A stretch of DNA of 64,000 bases, from positions 1-64,000 of the forward strand of contig CAJFGR010000004.1 of the NCBI GenBank assembly GCA_904377845.1, given 5' to 3'. The notes under the pieces were generated by a model that made no database searches, was not told the DNA's origin, and was given only the letters and a program-made list of their open reading frames with translations. This document shows, piece after piece, positions 52,707 to 62,622 of the stretch; the first letter of the stretch is position 1, and each line of letters starts with the position of its first letter. Origin of the DNA: an uncultured Ruminococcus sp. (GTDB lineage Bacteria > Bacillota > Clostridia > Lachnospirales > Lachnospiraceae). A program made the position numbers and the translations under genes.

Positions 52707-52926
52707 TATTACCTCCGTTCCGGCAGCATATCCGCTGTCTGTTTGTTTCCGTACTCTGTTACTATTTTAGCGGATAGTGCCGGAAGGCTCAATTAAAATA
52801 CTCTAAAATATTAAAAAGAACAGGCGCCGCTGACAGAAAAATCAGCACAGATCCAAAAAACACATTGACTCCTAACGTAACGATCCGAAGCACAATTTAT
52901 TTCTACCGGCTTTCCTTCTTTATATC

Positions 52927-54730
52927 CTACGACACTCTCCCGTTATCCATCTCATACACCACATCCGCCAGGTTCATGGTAGATTTTCTGTGTGATACCA
53001 GCAGAACTGTTTTATCTCCCTTTCCTTCTTTCAGAGATTTCAGAATAATTCCTTCATTCAGGGAATCCAGATTGCTGGTAGGTTCATCAAGAAGAAGGAA
53101 GGGCGCATCATGGAGAAAGGCACGGGCAATTCCGATCCTCTGCTTCTCGCCGCCGGAAAGCGTATCTCCCAGTTCGCCGACTTCCGTGTCGTATCCATTT
53201 GGAAGTGTCATAATAAAATCATGGATGGACGCCTTCTTTGTCGCCTCCATAATCTCATCTCTGGATGCCTCCGGCTTTCCGACGGCAATATTATTCGCAA
53301 TGGAATCATGGAACAGGCAGGTCTCCTGGGTTACACAGGATTCCATCTCCCGCAGATCGGATGTATTGATTCCCCGTACGTCTCTTCCGGAAATCAGGAT
53401 CTGCCCGCCCTGCACATCCCAGAACCGCATGAGGAGTTTCAGCAGAGTGGACTTGCCGGAGCCGCTGGCGCCGTGGATACCGACGACCTTCCCCTTCGGT
53501 ATTTTTATGGAATAATCTTTCAGAATCTGTTCCTCTTCATATGCAAAATCGACATTATCCGCCTCTGCATCAGCAAAGAAAACACTTCCTGCTCCTGTCA
53601 CTTCCTCCACCTGAGGCTCCTCTTCCAGAATGGACAGCACACGTTCACCGCTGGCCAGGGTCTGGTTCAGATTATTGGACAGACTGGCAAAGGCAGTTAC
53701 AGGGCCGAAAGAGCCCATCATGGCGATGGTTCCCACAAGCATCCCTGTAAGATCCACGCTCCCCGCCTGCTTCAGACCGATCATCAGAAAGAGCATGGCA
53801 AAGGAGAACAGCAGGATCACCAGATTTGTCACAGATTTCTGGGAGGCTTCCAGCCGGTTCAGCCCTCTCTGCATCTCTCCCAGCTGCCGGGAAAGCTTTT
53901 TCATCTCTTCCCGTCTCTTCTCCCCCTGACGGTACTGAATTGTCTCGTCCAGCCCCCGCAGGGGAATAAAGAATTCCGCTGCCAGCAGAATCAGCATCAG
54001 CGCTCCGTGGACGCTTAAATATCCTTTCATAAATTCTGAAAGAGTCACTATCATTCCGACCGCTGCCCCGCCGTAAGCAATAATATCCATTACACTGGTG
54101 GAATTGAGCTGCATTGTCAGCACCTTCATGGTAATCCGGCGGAACCGCTGTGACTCCTCATCCATCTCCTCTGCTTTCTTCTCGTCAGACCGGTAAATCT
54201 TAAGAGTCGTCAGCCCCTGCAGATTTTCCAGAAAGCTGTCTCCCAGTTCCGTATAGATTCCCCAGTATTTATTCAACAGACGTTTCGCGATCTTCTGAAC
54301 CGCCACAATGGACACAGGAATTAAAGGAACGCAGATCAGCAGAACCAGACTTGCCTTCCAGTTTATAAAGGACAGGAGCACAAACAGCGTCACCGGCGCC
54401 AGCAGACTGTAAAACAACTGAGACAGATATTTTCCAAAATAGGTCTCCAGCTGTTCCACACCTTCCGCCGCCATCTGCACCACCTCGGAAGTAGCCGTTT
54501 TCTCTCTGTACGCAGCTCCCAGACGAAGCAGCTTGCTGTAAATCTTATCTCTCAGAATCCGCTTTACATCCACACTGGCCCGGTAGGAGGCATGGGACAC
54601 CCGCCTGTCGCAGATAAAACGAAACGCCATGGCAATCAGTACGAGAACACCGTAACTCACTCCTGTCCGCAATGTCACTTCCCAAAAGCAGCCATATGAT
54701 CCGCAGGGGATTCTTTCTCTCTTTTTTCAT
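52927..54730 (-). pseudogene. chimeric, frameshifted CydDC-like ABC transporter
   Basis: The long frame (583 codons from a GTG at 54678) begins mid-membrane domain. Residues 1-240 look like the CydD-type half-transporter up to its sixth helix (VQMAAEGVEQLETYFG, TMKVLTMQLNS, AAEFFIPLR). Residues 242-583 look like the CydC-type partner from the middle of its membrane domain (GLDETIQYRQGEKRR, SFGPVTAFAS) to a full ATPase (GASGSGKST 403-411, LSGGEKQR, LLLDEPTSNLD). A better start, the ATG at 54730 with AGAAAGGA, opens 17 codons (MKKERKNPLRIIW) that run out of frame at GGGAAG near 54680. Two adjacent genes seem to have collapsed by deletion, with a further 5' lesion. Confidence 0.65.
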
Positions 54731-54788
54731 ATGAATATTCCTTTCTGAGATAATATTTTTCTGCTGCGGATACCAATGTCCGCTCTTT

Positions 54789-54806
54789 AGTTAGCTTGCG
54801 CTAACT
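54789..54806 (-). promoter_or_regulatory. AGTTAG-N6-CTAACT operator, proximal site
   Basis: A perfect 6-bp inverted repeat with 6-bp spacer lies 59 bp before the ATG at 54730, in the position of a repressor site just after a possible TTGATA-18-TATATC promoter on the minus strand. Identical arms and spacing to the site at 35336. It recalls DtxR-family boxes (TTAGGTTAG-CTAACCTAA) but with a wider centre. Confidence 0.6.
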
Positions 54807-54936
54807 TATTAGCATATTTGATATACCATTTCCCCTGCCTGCTTATCAATAATTATTCTCAAAAATGGGCTTTTTGATATTTTTTCTCATTTATTTTCTA
54901 TTTTTTCTTTGTATCCACTCATATAATCTCTCATTA

Positions 54937-54954
54937 AGTTAGTGTATCCTAACA
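54937..54954 (-). promoter_or_regulatory. AGTTAG-N6-CTAACA operator, distal site
   Basis: A second copy 148 bp upstream of the first, one mismatch from the perfect palindrome at 35336. The remainder of the 54731-55046 gap is A/T-rich and holds only the terminator of the LysR gene. Confidence 0.5.
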
Positions 54955-54960
54955 GGTACT

Positions 54961-54990
54961 CAAAAAAAGAAGCCGTGCTTACACGGCTGT
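54961..54990 (-). terminator. terminator of the LysR-pgsA operon
   Basis: AGCCGTG-TAAG-CACGGCT on the minus strand (54971-54988) is followed by TCTTTTTTTG. It lies 56 bp after the LysR stop at 55047. Confidence 0.88.
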
Positions 54991-55046
54991 AATTATGATA
55001 TGAAAAATATTTATAATTTGTTAATCATATCTTTTATAATTGAGAA

Positions 55047-55970
55047 CTATTTCCGAATATGCAAATACTTTTTCAGCGCCTTGATATACATCTCCCCCAC
55101 TTTTCCGGGGATCGTATTTTTCCTCGTGATATAGCCGATCTCCATGACACTGTTGTGATTCTCCTCATCATCCCGGAACGGAACGGCCGCAAATTCATTG
55201 CCGTTAAGCTCCTCGCAGATAATCCCGGAGCAAAGCGTATAACCGTTCAGTCCGACCATCAGGTTCAGCATGGTCGCCCTGTCATTTGCCCGGATAATCT
55301 TTGGGTATTCGTTGGTAGATAGAATTTCTTCCGCAAGATAAAAAGAACTGTTGTCCCCCTGCTCGAACGCAAGGCAGGGATAGTCGGAAAGCTGGCTGAA
55401 GCTGATAGACTCTTCTCCTGCCAGAGGATGATTTTTCCATAAGTACACATATGCCTGACAGTCGATCAGATGATGAAACTCCAGTCCCGCCGAGCGCAGC
55501 AGCTTCTCCATGCTCTTCCGGTTAAAATCGCTGAGATAGAGAACTCCGATCTCGCTTTTCATAGTGCTGACGTCGCTGATCACTTCCGCGGTCTTTGTCT
55601 CCCGGATGGCGAACTCATATTTGGACATATCAAACTGTTTCGCCATATCAACAAATGCTTTCACAGCAAAAGAATAATGCTGGGTGGAGACGCCGAACTT
55701 CTTCTTCAATGATCCGTTCTCTCCGTATTTCTCAAGGATCGTCTCATACTGTCCGTAGAGCTGCCTTGCGTACAGAAGGAACTCTGCCCCGTCATTGGTC
55801 AGAGTTACACCCCTGCCGCTGCGATTGAACAGCGTAATCCCCAGCTCTTTTTCCAGCTCCTGCACGGAGCTGGTCAGAGATGGCTGGGAGACATATAACT
55901 GTTCCGCAGCCTTATTTATCGATTTTGTCTCAGCTATTGTAATAATATAGTTCAACTGGGTCAGTGTCAT
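55047..55970 (-). CDS. LysR family transcriptional regulator
   Basis: A 307-aa LysR protein: helix-turn-helix at 17-40 (INKAAEQLYVSQPSLTSSVQ) and effector domain to the end. Its start overlaps the pgsA stop by 4 nt, an unusual operon partner for a LysR gene, so its target may lie elsewhere. The region downstream holds the terminator and the operator-bearing promoter of the broken ABC transporter. Ligand unknown. Confidence 0.93.
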   Translation of the reverse strand: MTLTQLNYIITIAETKSINKAAEQLYVSQPSLTSSVQELEKELGITLFNRSGRGVTLTNDGAEFLLYARQLYGQYETILEKYGENGSLKKKFGVSTQHYSFAVKAFVDMAKQFDMSKYEFAIRETKTAEVISDVSTMKSEIGVLYLSDFNRKSMEKLLRSAGLEFHHLIDCQAYVYLWKNHPLAGEESISFSQLSDYPCLAFEQGDNSSFYLAEEILSTNEYPKIIRANDRATMLNLMVGLNGYTLCSGIICEELNGNEFAAVPFRDDEENHNSVMEIGYITRKNTIPGKVGEMYIKALKKYLHIRK

Positions 55971-56590
55971 TTCTCTGTTCCCGTCTCTCTTAAAGCCTTC
56001 AGATTGTGGCGTCCGTAGAGCACCAGTGAGATCAGCATCATGACAACGCAGATTCCGATCAGCACTTTTGACACAACATCCGGAATATTATACCAGAACA
56101 CATGAAGGATCATCATAGCATAAAGAAGCCATGTATTGACCTTTCCGTGCCAGTCTGCCCCAAATACTTTTCCCGTCTTCTGAATTACAAGAAGCCCTGT
56201 CACTCCCATAAAGAACTCTTTCACTACCATGAGGGCAAGGGGAGCGATCATAAGCGGGAACCGGGTAAGCAGGCAGAACAGCATAGCCGCCTGTGTCACT
56301 TTGTCCGCAATCGGATCAAGGACTTTTCCCAGATCGCTTATCATATTGAATTTTCTTGCAATAATCCCGTCCACCGTATCTGTAAGTCCGGATATAATCA
56401 GTATGATCCCTGTCCACAGATAGTTCTTTTCCACACAGTACAGCCACATAAATACCGGGATCAGACACAGACGGAAAAACGAGAGCAGATTAGGAATTGT
56501 CAGTATCTTGCTCTGTGAACTGCCAGTATTTCCTTCTTTCGTATTCTGTGAATTTATATTTTCTTTCATGTTTTCTGATTGAGATTTCAT
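55967..56590 (-). CDS. pgsA: CDP-diacylglycerol-glycerol-3-phosphate 3-phosphatidyltransferase-like protein
   Basis: A 207-aa membrane enzyme of the CDP-alcohol phosphatidyltransferase family. It makes phosphatidylglycerol phosphate, or another phospholipid, from CDP-DAG. The motif D(x)2DG(x)2AR(x)8G(x)3D(x)3D is complete in LTDTVDGIIARKF to DLGKVLDPIADK. Four or five membrane helices follow a polar Asn/Ser/Lys-rich N-terminus. Start set at the ATG at 56590 behind CGGGAGG; a reading from 56674 adds 28 residues without a site. A second copy elsewhere is likely, since this length and N-terminus differ from the short housekeeping PgsA. Confidence 0.85.
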   Translation of the reverse strand: MKSQSENMKENINSQNTKEGNTGSSQSKILTIPNLLSFFRLCLIPVFMWLYCVEKNYLWTGIILIISGLTDTVDGIIARKFNMISDLGKVLDPIADKVTQAAMLFCLLTRFPLMIAPLALMVVKEFFMGVTGLLVIQKTGKVFGADWHGKVNTWLLYAMMILHVFWYNIPDVVSKVLIGICVVMMLISLVLYGRHNLKALRETGTEK

Positions 56591-56703
56591 TCGTTTCCTC
56601 CCGTAAAATTCATCCTGTCGTACGGATAAGATGATAGGACGAATCCACAGACTTGTCAATGATTTTGGGTTCACTTTTGTCGATGTTTTTCCCTTTCACT
56701 CTC

Positions 56704-57378
56704 CTATCTGTCCAGCAGCCAGTGAATTCCTGCTACGGTCCTCTTTTCTGCATCTTTATAATGATTCCCGGGATTCAGTTGGAATACTGTGCTGATTCCT
56801 TTTCCTCTATAATACTCTTCAATTTTCTCTGTATTTTCCTGAACGGTTTTCATATAGGCGTTGCGGGTTCTGGCTTCTTTGTTTCCCAGTGAAAAATATA
56901 AGCAATCCGGCACCTTTTTTATCGTATGCGATGAAATATATTCTGTAATTCCTGGATACCACAAGGAACCGGACATACTGGCAGCTCTTGAAAAAAGATC
57001 TGTCTGATACAGAGAATACAAGGCAAAGAGTCCTGCAAGTGAGTACCCAGCAATGCCGCGCCACAATACAGATCCCTTTATCTCCTTTTCCGCTTCCGGC
57101 ACAATCCTTTCAATAAGAAGTTTCAAATAATCATCCGCCCCTCCCGTACAAGGTTCGGCATTTTTGAAGACCGGCGGGACCTCCCACGGAGACATATCGT
57201 AATTCCAATTGAGATTGCTGACAGATACAAGCGTAAACGGCGGACAGCCGCCCTCCCTGAGAACGTACAGCACCTGCTCTCCTTCTTTCTCGAAAGTATT
57301 AAGATAGATCACCGGACGATCCGGTTCAGCGCATGGATAAATGGTTATATGTTTCTGTTCAATCGTAAACTGAGTCAT
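56704..57378 (-). CDS. alpha/beta hydrolase, Fes/EstD-like esterase
   Basis: A 224-aa cytosolic hydrolase without signal peptide. The nucleophile elbow GYSLAGLFALYS (near 112), SGSLWYPG and the C-terminal catalytic histidine in NPGNHYKDAEKR are like enterobactin-esterase/esterase-D proteins. The N-terminal half has an oxyanion strand PVIYLNTFEKEGEQVLYVL. Substrate unknown; small ester or siderophore-like hydrolysis is only a family inference. It stands between pgsA and the YjbR-EVE gene, 43 bp from the latter. Confidence 0.82.
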   Translation of the reverse strand: MTQFTIEQKHITIYPCAEPDRPVIYLNTFEKEGEQVLYVLREGGCPPFTLVSVSNLNWNYDMSPWEVPPVFKNAEPCTGGADDYLKLLIERIVPEAEKEIKGSVLWRGIAGYSLAGLFALYSLYQTDLFSRAASMSGSLWYPGITEYISSHTIKKVPDCLYFSLGNKEARTRNAYMKTVQENTEKIEEYYRGKGISTVFQLNPGNHYKDAEKRTVAGIHWLLDR

Positions 57379-57421
57379 ATGTATCTTCCTCTTTCTTTCT
57401 GGCAGGTGTGATACTGTTTCA

Positions 57422-58201
57422 CTAACTGCTCATAACTTCCAGTTCATCATGCAGCGCGGGCGGAACGCTCCGCGGTCCCCTGACAGCATACACTCCGTAA
57501 TCTTTCAGTCTGTGACAGGTCATCTGATCCCTTCCGAACCGGTACAGCAGACGGATTCTCATGATGCGGTTCATATGGACATTTCCGTCGTCATATTCAT
57601 AGGGAATGTCCACTTCTACTGCCTCACATTTATACAAAATTGCAGAAACAGGCGCCGCCATATAAATATAAATGATGTCTCCCACGCTGATATTGCTGCT
57701 CTGTTTCCAGATAATCGTATTGCTTTCGGCAAAAGCTTCCTCAAGATCAAAGTATTTTGGATTTGCCGGGATGAGCCATTCCTTTTTCTCTGCAAGATGC
57801 GACTTTCGCAATGTATTCCTGCTGGCTGTGAGCAGGAAACTCTGATCCAGCAGGGAACAGACCTGTTTTCTTTCCACGGAGCCATCCAGAAGAATCGTGA
57901 TCCAGTTGCCCTTATGCATATGGTATCCGGGAAGAATTCCCTTTTCCGCCACAAGAAATCCAGCCATCTCCGGGTCACACTTTATATCCAGTATATCTAT
58001 ATACCCGGTGCCGGAGAGTCCGAGATTTTCCCGTTTTACAGTCATGATCAGCCCGTACCATTTCCGGTTGTCTGCATGACGCAGCACCAGATCGTCCGGG
58101 AGTGTCGTCCATGGATATTCCGGCTTTGTTCCGTATTGCTTCAACGCATATTTTAATACGTCCTCCCTGTTGCATTTTTCATGAGATGTCGTATTTTTCA
58201 T
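57422..58201 (-). CDS. MmcQ/YjbR domain fused to EVE-like domain
   Basis: A 259-aa protein. Residues 1-125 are a MmcQ/YjbR-like (double-wing) domain: YGTKPEYPWTTLPDDLVLRH, KWYGLIMTV, CDPEMAGFL, GYHMHKGNWITILL. Residues 145-259 resemble an EVE/PUA-like domain: WLIPANPKYFDLEEAF, IWKQSSNISVGDIIYIYMA, YKCEAVEVDI. EVE domains bind modified bases in DNA or RNA; the YjbR fold is of unknown role but often linked to nucleic acids. Start set at the ATG at 58201 behind GAGGAG. The 58238-58411 gap downstream of the ABC operon shows only short palindromes. Confidence 0.8.
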   Translation of the reverse strand: MKNTTSHEKCNREDVLKYALKQYGTKPEYPWTTLPDDLVLRHADNRKWYGLIMTVKRENLGLSGTGYIDILDIKCDPEMAGFLVAEKGILPGYHMHKGNWITILLDGSVERKQVCSLLDQSFLLTASRNTLRKSHLAEKKEWLIPANPKYFDLEEAFAESNTIIWKQSSNISVGDIIYIYMAAPVSAILYKCEAVEVDIPYEYDDGNVHMNRIMRIRLLYRFGRDQMTCHRLKDYGVYAVRGPRSVPPALHDELEVMSS

Positions 58202-58411
58202 GAAGAAATCTCCTCTCTGTTCCTGTACGCATTTCATTGCTGAACTCGTTAATTTTCATTATATGATCACTATACTAAAAATACAACATCCCATCCGGAT
58301 GCAGATAACCTTTATGCATAAAATCCCCACAGGAACCATTTACCGGATCTTGCTATGATCCATGATTTCTGCGGGGATACTATTTCAATTATTCAGCTGT
58401 CATATTATTCT

Positions 58412-60310
58412 TTACGCAGCGAAATTACCTGTATACAGCTGATAATACTTACCTTTCGCCGCGATCAGCTCATCATGCGTACCTCGCTCGATGATGCGTC
58501 CCTGCTCCATGACCATGATACAGTCGGCGTTCTTGACTGTCGACAGACGATGGGCGATGACAAATGTAGTACGTCCTTTCATCAGCGCGTCCATACCTGC
58601 CTGCACCAGTTTCTCGGTACGTGTATCAATGGATGACGTCGCCTCGTCAAGGATCAGCGCCGGCGGATCTGCAACTGCCGCACGGGCAATGGCAAGGAGC
58701 TGTCTCTGGCCCTGGCTTAAGTTTGCACCGTCTCCGGTAAGCATCGTGTTATATCCATCCGGCAGACGACGGATAAATCCGTCCGCGTTGGCCAACTTTG
58801 CAGCCTTGATACAGTCCTCATCGGTTGCATCCAGCTTACCGTAACGGATATTATCCATAACAGTTCCGGTGAACAGATGAGTATCCTGAAGCACCATACC
58901 GAGAGATCTTCTCAGATCCGGCTTCTTGATCTTGTTGATATTGATACCGTCGTAGCGGATCTTGCCGTCTGCGATATCGTAGAAACGGTTGATCAGGTTG
59001 GTGATCGTCGTCTTACCTGCACCGGTAGCACCGACAAAGGCAATCTTCTGTCCCGGTTTCGCGTACAGGCTGATATTGTGAAGCACGATCTTCTTTTCGT
59101 CATAGCCGAAGTCTACATCGTCAAGGACAACTGCACCTTCCTGTTTTGTATAAGTTACAGTTCCCTCTGCTTTATGAGGATGTTTCCATGCCCACAGATT
59201 TGTTCTTGTAGGAGACTCAGTCAGGTTGCCGTTCTCATCCTCAATGGCGTTGACAAGCTCTACATATCCCTCGTCTTTTTCCGGCTCCTGATCCATCAGG
59301 TCAAATACACGCTGAGCACCGGCTGCCGCGTTGACTACGAAGTTGATCTGCTGGCTGACCTGTGTGATCGGGTTTGTAAAGCTCTTATTCAGGCCCACAA
59401 AAGTAACCACTGTACCGATGGTGACTCCTGCCAGACCGTTGATTCCGAGAATGGCTCCGACAATCGCAACCAGCGCATAACTGATCCAGCCGATGTTGGC
59501 GTTGATCGGCATCAGCAGGTTCGCATAGCGGTTTGCTTTGTTTGTACTGTTTCTCAGCTTCTCATTCACTTCGTGGAAATCTTTCATAGCCGCCTCTTCA
59601 TGGCAGAATACTTTTACCACTTTCTGGCCGTCCAGCATTTCCTCAATGAAACCGTCCACAGCTCCCAGATCGATCTGCTGGCGGATATAGTATCTTCCGG
59701 ACAGCTTTGAGAAATTCGATGTGACAAGCAGCATAACAACTGCAGTCAGTATGGAAATAATCGTAAGTACCGGGTTCAGGATAATCATCGTAACCAGCGT
59801 AGCCGCCATTGTGATGACTGAGTTAATAATCTGCGGAATACTCTGGCTCAACAGCTGTCTTAATGTATCGACATCATTTGTGTACACAGACATGATGTCT
59901 CCGTGTGCATGAGTATCGAAATATTTGATCGGCAGGGACTCCATCCTGCGGAACAGGTCGTCTCTTAGATGACGCATTGTTCCCTGGCTGACATTGACCA
60001 TAATACGGTTATAAGCAAATGCCGTGATAACGCCGACTCCCATGATACAAGCCAGCCGGATCAAATCAGAAGCAAGTCCGCTGAAATCATCGGTTCCGTT
60101 CTGAAGCATCGGCGTAATGTAATCATCCACCAGAGTCTGCGGAAACGTCGCCCCGACCACAGTCGCTATAGCCGTGATCAGGATACAGACTATAACAAGT
60201 AGAAACGGATATTTATAATAATGGAGCATATACCGGATGACACGGTTAATAAGCTTTGTAGCCGTATTGACCCGGTCTCCTGATTTTTTTTCATTCTGTT
60301 TTTCGTTCAT
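58412..60310 (-). CDS. heterodimeric ABC exporter subunit B (permease-ATPase)
   Basis: A 632-aa half-transporter with a six-helix membrane domain (30-340), a loop insertion of about 40 residues rich in Glu/Asn before the ATPase, and a C-terminal ATPase with GATGAGKTT, LSQGQRQLLAIARA and LILDEATSSID. It pairs with the gene at 60354 (43 bp upstream) in the way of BmrCD/LmrCD-type multidrug exporters. It is the second ABC gene of the operon led by a MarR regulator. Confidence 0.92.
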   Translation of the reverse strand: MNEKQNEKKSGDRVNTATKLINRVIRYMLHYYKYPFLLVIVCILITAIATVVGATFPQTLVDDYITPMLQNGTDDFSGLASDLIRLACIMGVGVITAFAYNRIMVNVSQGTMRHLRDDLFRRMESLPIKYFDTHAHGDIMSVYTNDVDTLRQLLSQSIPQIINSVITMAATLVTMIILNPVLTIISILTAVVMLLVTSNFSKLSGRYYIRQQIDLGAVDGFIEEMLDGQKVVKVFCHEEAAMKDFHEVNEKLRNSTNKANRYANLLMPINANIGWISYALVAIVGAILGINGLAGVTIGTVVTFVGLNKSFTNPITQVSQQINFVVNAAAGAQRVFDLMDQEPEKDEGYVELVNAIEDENGNLTESPTRTNLWAWKHPHKAEGTVTYTKQEGAVVLDDVDFGYDEKKIVLHNISLYAKPGQKIAFVGATGAGKTTITNLINRFYDIADGKIRYDGININKIKKPDLRRSLGMVLQDTHLFTGTVMDNIRYGKLDATDEDCIKAAKLANADGFIRRLPDGYNTMLTGDGANLSQGQRQLLAIARAAVADPPALILDEATSSIDTRTEKLVQAGMDALMKGRTTFVIAHRLSTVKNADCIMVMEQGRIIERGTHDELIAAKGKYYQLYTGNFAA

Positions 60311-60353
60311 AGATCAGTTCTTTCTCCTTTCCATGTTTTTGCAGTGTTCCGGA

Positions 60354-62093
60354 TTATGCAGGCTGATCGAAATCGCCGCTGCCTTCCAGCTGTGAATTGT
60401 AGATTTCCTGATAGATTGCATTATTCTTCAGCAGGTTCTCGTGAGTATCAAATGCATCGATCTTTCCATCATCCAGCACAAGGATCCGGTCAGCGGACTC
60501 AACACTGGAGACACGCTGTGCAATGATGATCTTCGTCGTTCCCGGGATCTTCTTCGCAAATGCAGCGCGGATACTTGCATCAGTAGCTGTATCCACAGCA
60601 CTTGTAGAGTCGTCAAGAATCAGGACTTTCGGTTTCTTAAGAAGGGCGCGGGCGATACACAGACGCTGTTTCTGCCCTCCCGATACATTGGATCCTCCAC
60701 GCTCGATTCTCGTCTCATAGCCGTCCGGCATCCGGTCGATAAATTCATCAGCACAGGCTGCCCTGCACGCCTCAATACATTCCTCTTCTGTAGCATCCGG
60801 ATTGCCCCAGCGAAGATTATCAAGAATCGTACCGGAGAACAGAGTGTTCTTCTGAAGTACTACAGACACTTGATTTTTCAGAACTTTCGTATCATATCTG
60901 CGGACGTCCACACCGCCCACACAGACAGATCCTTCATCCACATCGTACAGACGGCAGATCAGGTTGACCAGACTGCTCTTTCCCGAACCGGTACCGCCGA
61001 TCACGCCGATCGTCTCTCCGCTCTTAATGTGAAGGTCAATATCTGAGAGGGCGTTTTTGCCGCTTCCGTGTTTGTACGAGAAATTAACATGGTTAAAATC
61101 AATACTTCCGTCAGTCACTGTCATCACCGGATTCTCCGGATCCGTCAGATCGGCTTTCTCATTCAGCACCTCGCTGATACGCCGGATACTTGCCATGGAC
61201 ATACTGATCATAACGACAACCATGGAGAGCATCATTAAGCTCATAAGAAGAGCCATAATATAACTGAACAGGCTGGTCAGGTCGCCGGTCGTCAGAGACC
61301 CGCCGACAATGAATTGTGCTCCGAACCATGAAACGGAGATAATACAGAAGTAAACTGCAACCATCATGGCCGGATTGTTGAACGCCAGCAGACCCTCCGC
61401 CTTAACAGAAAGGTCATAAAGCATCTTTGAGGCTTTGGAGAACTTCACATTCTCGTAGTCCTCACGTACAAATGCCTTGACAACACGAATCGCAGTGACA
61501 TTTTCCTGTACGCTGGCATTTAAGTCATCGTATCTGCGGAATACTTGTCTGAATATCTTCAGTGTTACCACCATGATCGAACCAATCACAATCACAAGGA
61601 ATACGACGGCGATCAGGAACATTGCGCTTAAGCGCGGGCTGATGATCAGGCACATTGCAAAACTGAAGATCAGGTTCAGCGGCGCACGCACCGCCACACG
61701 GATGATCATCATATACGCGTTCTGCACGTTTGTGATATCTGTCGTCATACGTGTGACAAGACCGGGTACACTGAATTTATCAATATTTGAAAATGAAAAC
61801 GTCTGGATATTGGCATAGATCGCTTCACGCAGATTTGCCGAAAGACCTGATGCTGCGCTTGCGGCGTTCTTTCCAGCAAATGCGCCGAAAGCAAGACTTA
61901 AAAATGCCATAAGCACCATGAGGGCTCCATAGCGGTATACAACCGGCAGATTGCTGGCTTCAAGCCCCCGGTCAATAATGATCGCAGTGACAAAGGGCAT
62001 CAGTATTTCCATAATTACTTCAAGAGCGGTCAGGCCTATACAGAGAAAGGTGTCCCGCTTATACTTTCCCAGTTGTTGTAATACTTTTCTCAC
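60354..62093 (-). CDS. heterodimeric ABC exporter subunit A (permease-ATPase)
   Basis: A 579-aa half-transporter with six membrane helices and an ATPase domain with GGTGSGKSS, the signature VSGGQKQRLCIARA and Walker B LILDDSTSAVD. The residue after Walker B is Asp instead of the catalytic Glu, which marks the degenerate site typical of asymmetric heterodimers; the partner has a normal LILDEATSS. Starts with GTG overlapping the MarR stop (GTGA), so it is coupled to it. Probably exports drugs or lipids. Confidence 0.93.
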   Translation of the reverse strand: MRKVLQQLGKYKRDTFLCIGLTALEVIMEILMPFVTAIIIDRGLEASNLPVVYRYGALMVLMAFLSLAFGAFAGKNAASAASGLSANLREAIYANIQTFSFSNIDKFSVPGLVTRMTTDITNVQNAYMMIIRVAVRAPLNLIFSFAMCLIISPRLSAMFLIAVVFLVIVIGSIMVVTLKIFRQVFRRYDDLNASVQENVTAIRVVKAFVREDYENVKFSKASKMLYDLSVKAEGLLAFNNPAMMVAVYFCIISVSWFGAQFIVGGSLTTGDLTSLFSYIMALLMSLMMLSMVVVMISMSMASIRRISEVLNEKADLTDPENPVMTVTDGSIDFNHVNFSYKHGSGKNALSDIDLHIKSGETIGVIGGTGSGKSSLVNLICRLYDVDEGSVCVGGVDVRRYDTKVLKNQVSVVLQKNTLFSGTILDNLRWGNPDATEEECIEACRAACADEFIDRMPDGYETRIERGGSNVSGGQKQRLCIARALLKKPKVLILDDSTSAVDTATDASIRAAFAKKIPGTTKIIIAQRVSSVESADRILVLDDGKIDAFDTHENLLKNNAIYQEIYNSQLEGSGDFDQPA

Positions 62094-62581
62094 TGTAGAT
62101 AAACCTCCTGTCTGTTTTTTTCATTCTGCTCCATCCGATCGAACTGCATCAGAAGTTTTTCTTCCAGATTCATAAGCTGTACTTTCTCATTTCCATCGAG
62201 CACGCTGCAGATTTCCGATTCCATCTGGCCGGCTTTCTCTATAAACCTGTCTCCTTCCTCCAGCAGTTTCTCTGTGGGGAGCACTTTCTTTTTCCGGACG
62301 TCGTCCGGGTCTTCATGTAGATCAAGATAACCTTTTTCTCTCATTTTTCTGATCAACGCAGACAGCGTTGGCTTTGACACTCCTATTTCGCGGCACAATT
62401 CCGTAAGATATGTCCCATTGGGATGATGTCTCAGGATATAGACCAGAAAATAGACCTGGACACCGGTTATACTTTTACTTTTCAGATTCAGTTCCAGTTG
62501 GGCTATCATATTCAGGCTGAGCTTCTTCATCATAAAAAGCAGCTCTTCCGTGCTGAAACTTTCTTCCATTTCCATAAGCAC
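62090..62581 (-). CDS. MarR family transcriptional regulator
   Basis: A 163-aa winged-helix regulator. The recognition region reads GTYLTELCREIGVSKPTLSALIRKM (residues 56-80 in part) and the wing DLHEDPDDVRKKKVL. MarR proteins usually repress the exporter next to them and release DNA on binding a toxic ligand. It is first gene of the operon with the two ABC half-transporters (4-nt overlap) and divergent from a LysR gene. The C-terminal helix is long and charged. Confidence 0.93.
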   Translation of the reverse strand: MLMEMEESFSTEELLFMMKKLSLNMIAQLELNLKSKSITGVQVYFLVYILRHHPNGTYLTELCREIGVSKPTLSALIRKMREKGYLDLHEDPDDVRKKKVLPTEKLLEEGDRFIEKAGQMESEICSVLDGNEKVQLMNLEEKLLMQFDRMEQNEKNRQEVYLQ

Positions 62582-62622
62582 CTCCTGTGATCCTGTATTT
62601 AATTTCTGGAATTGTTTCCAAT

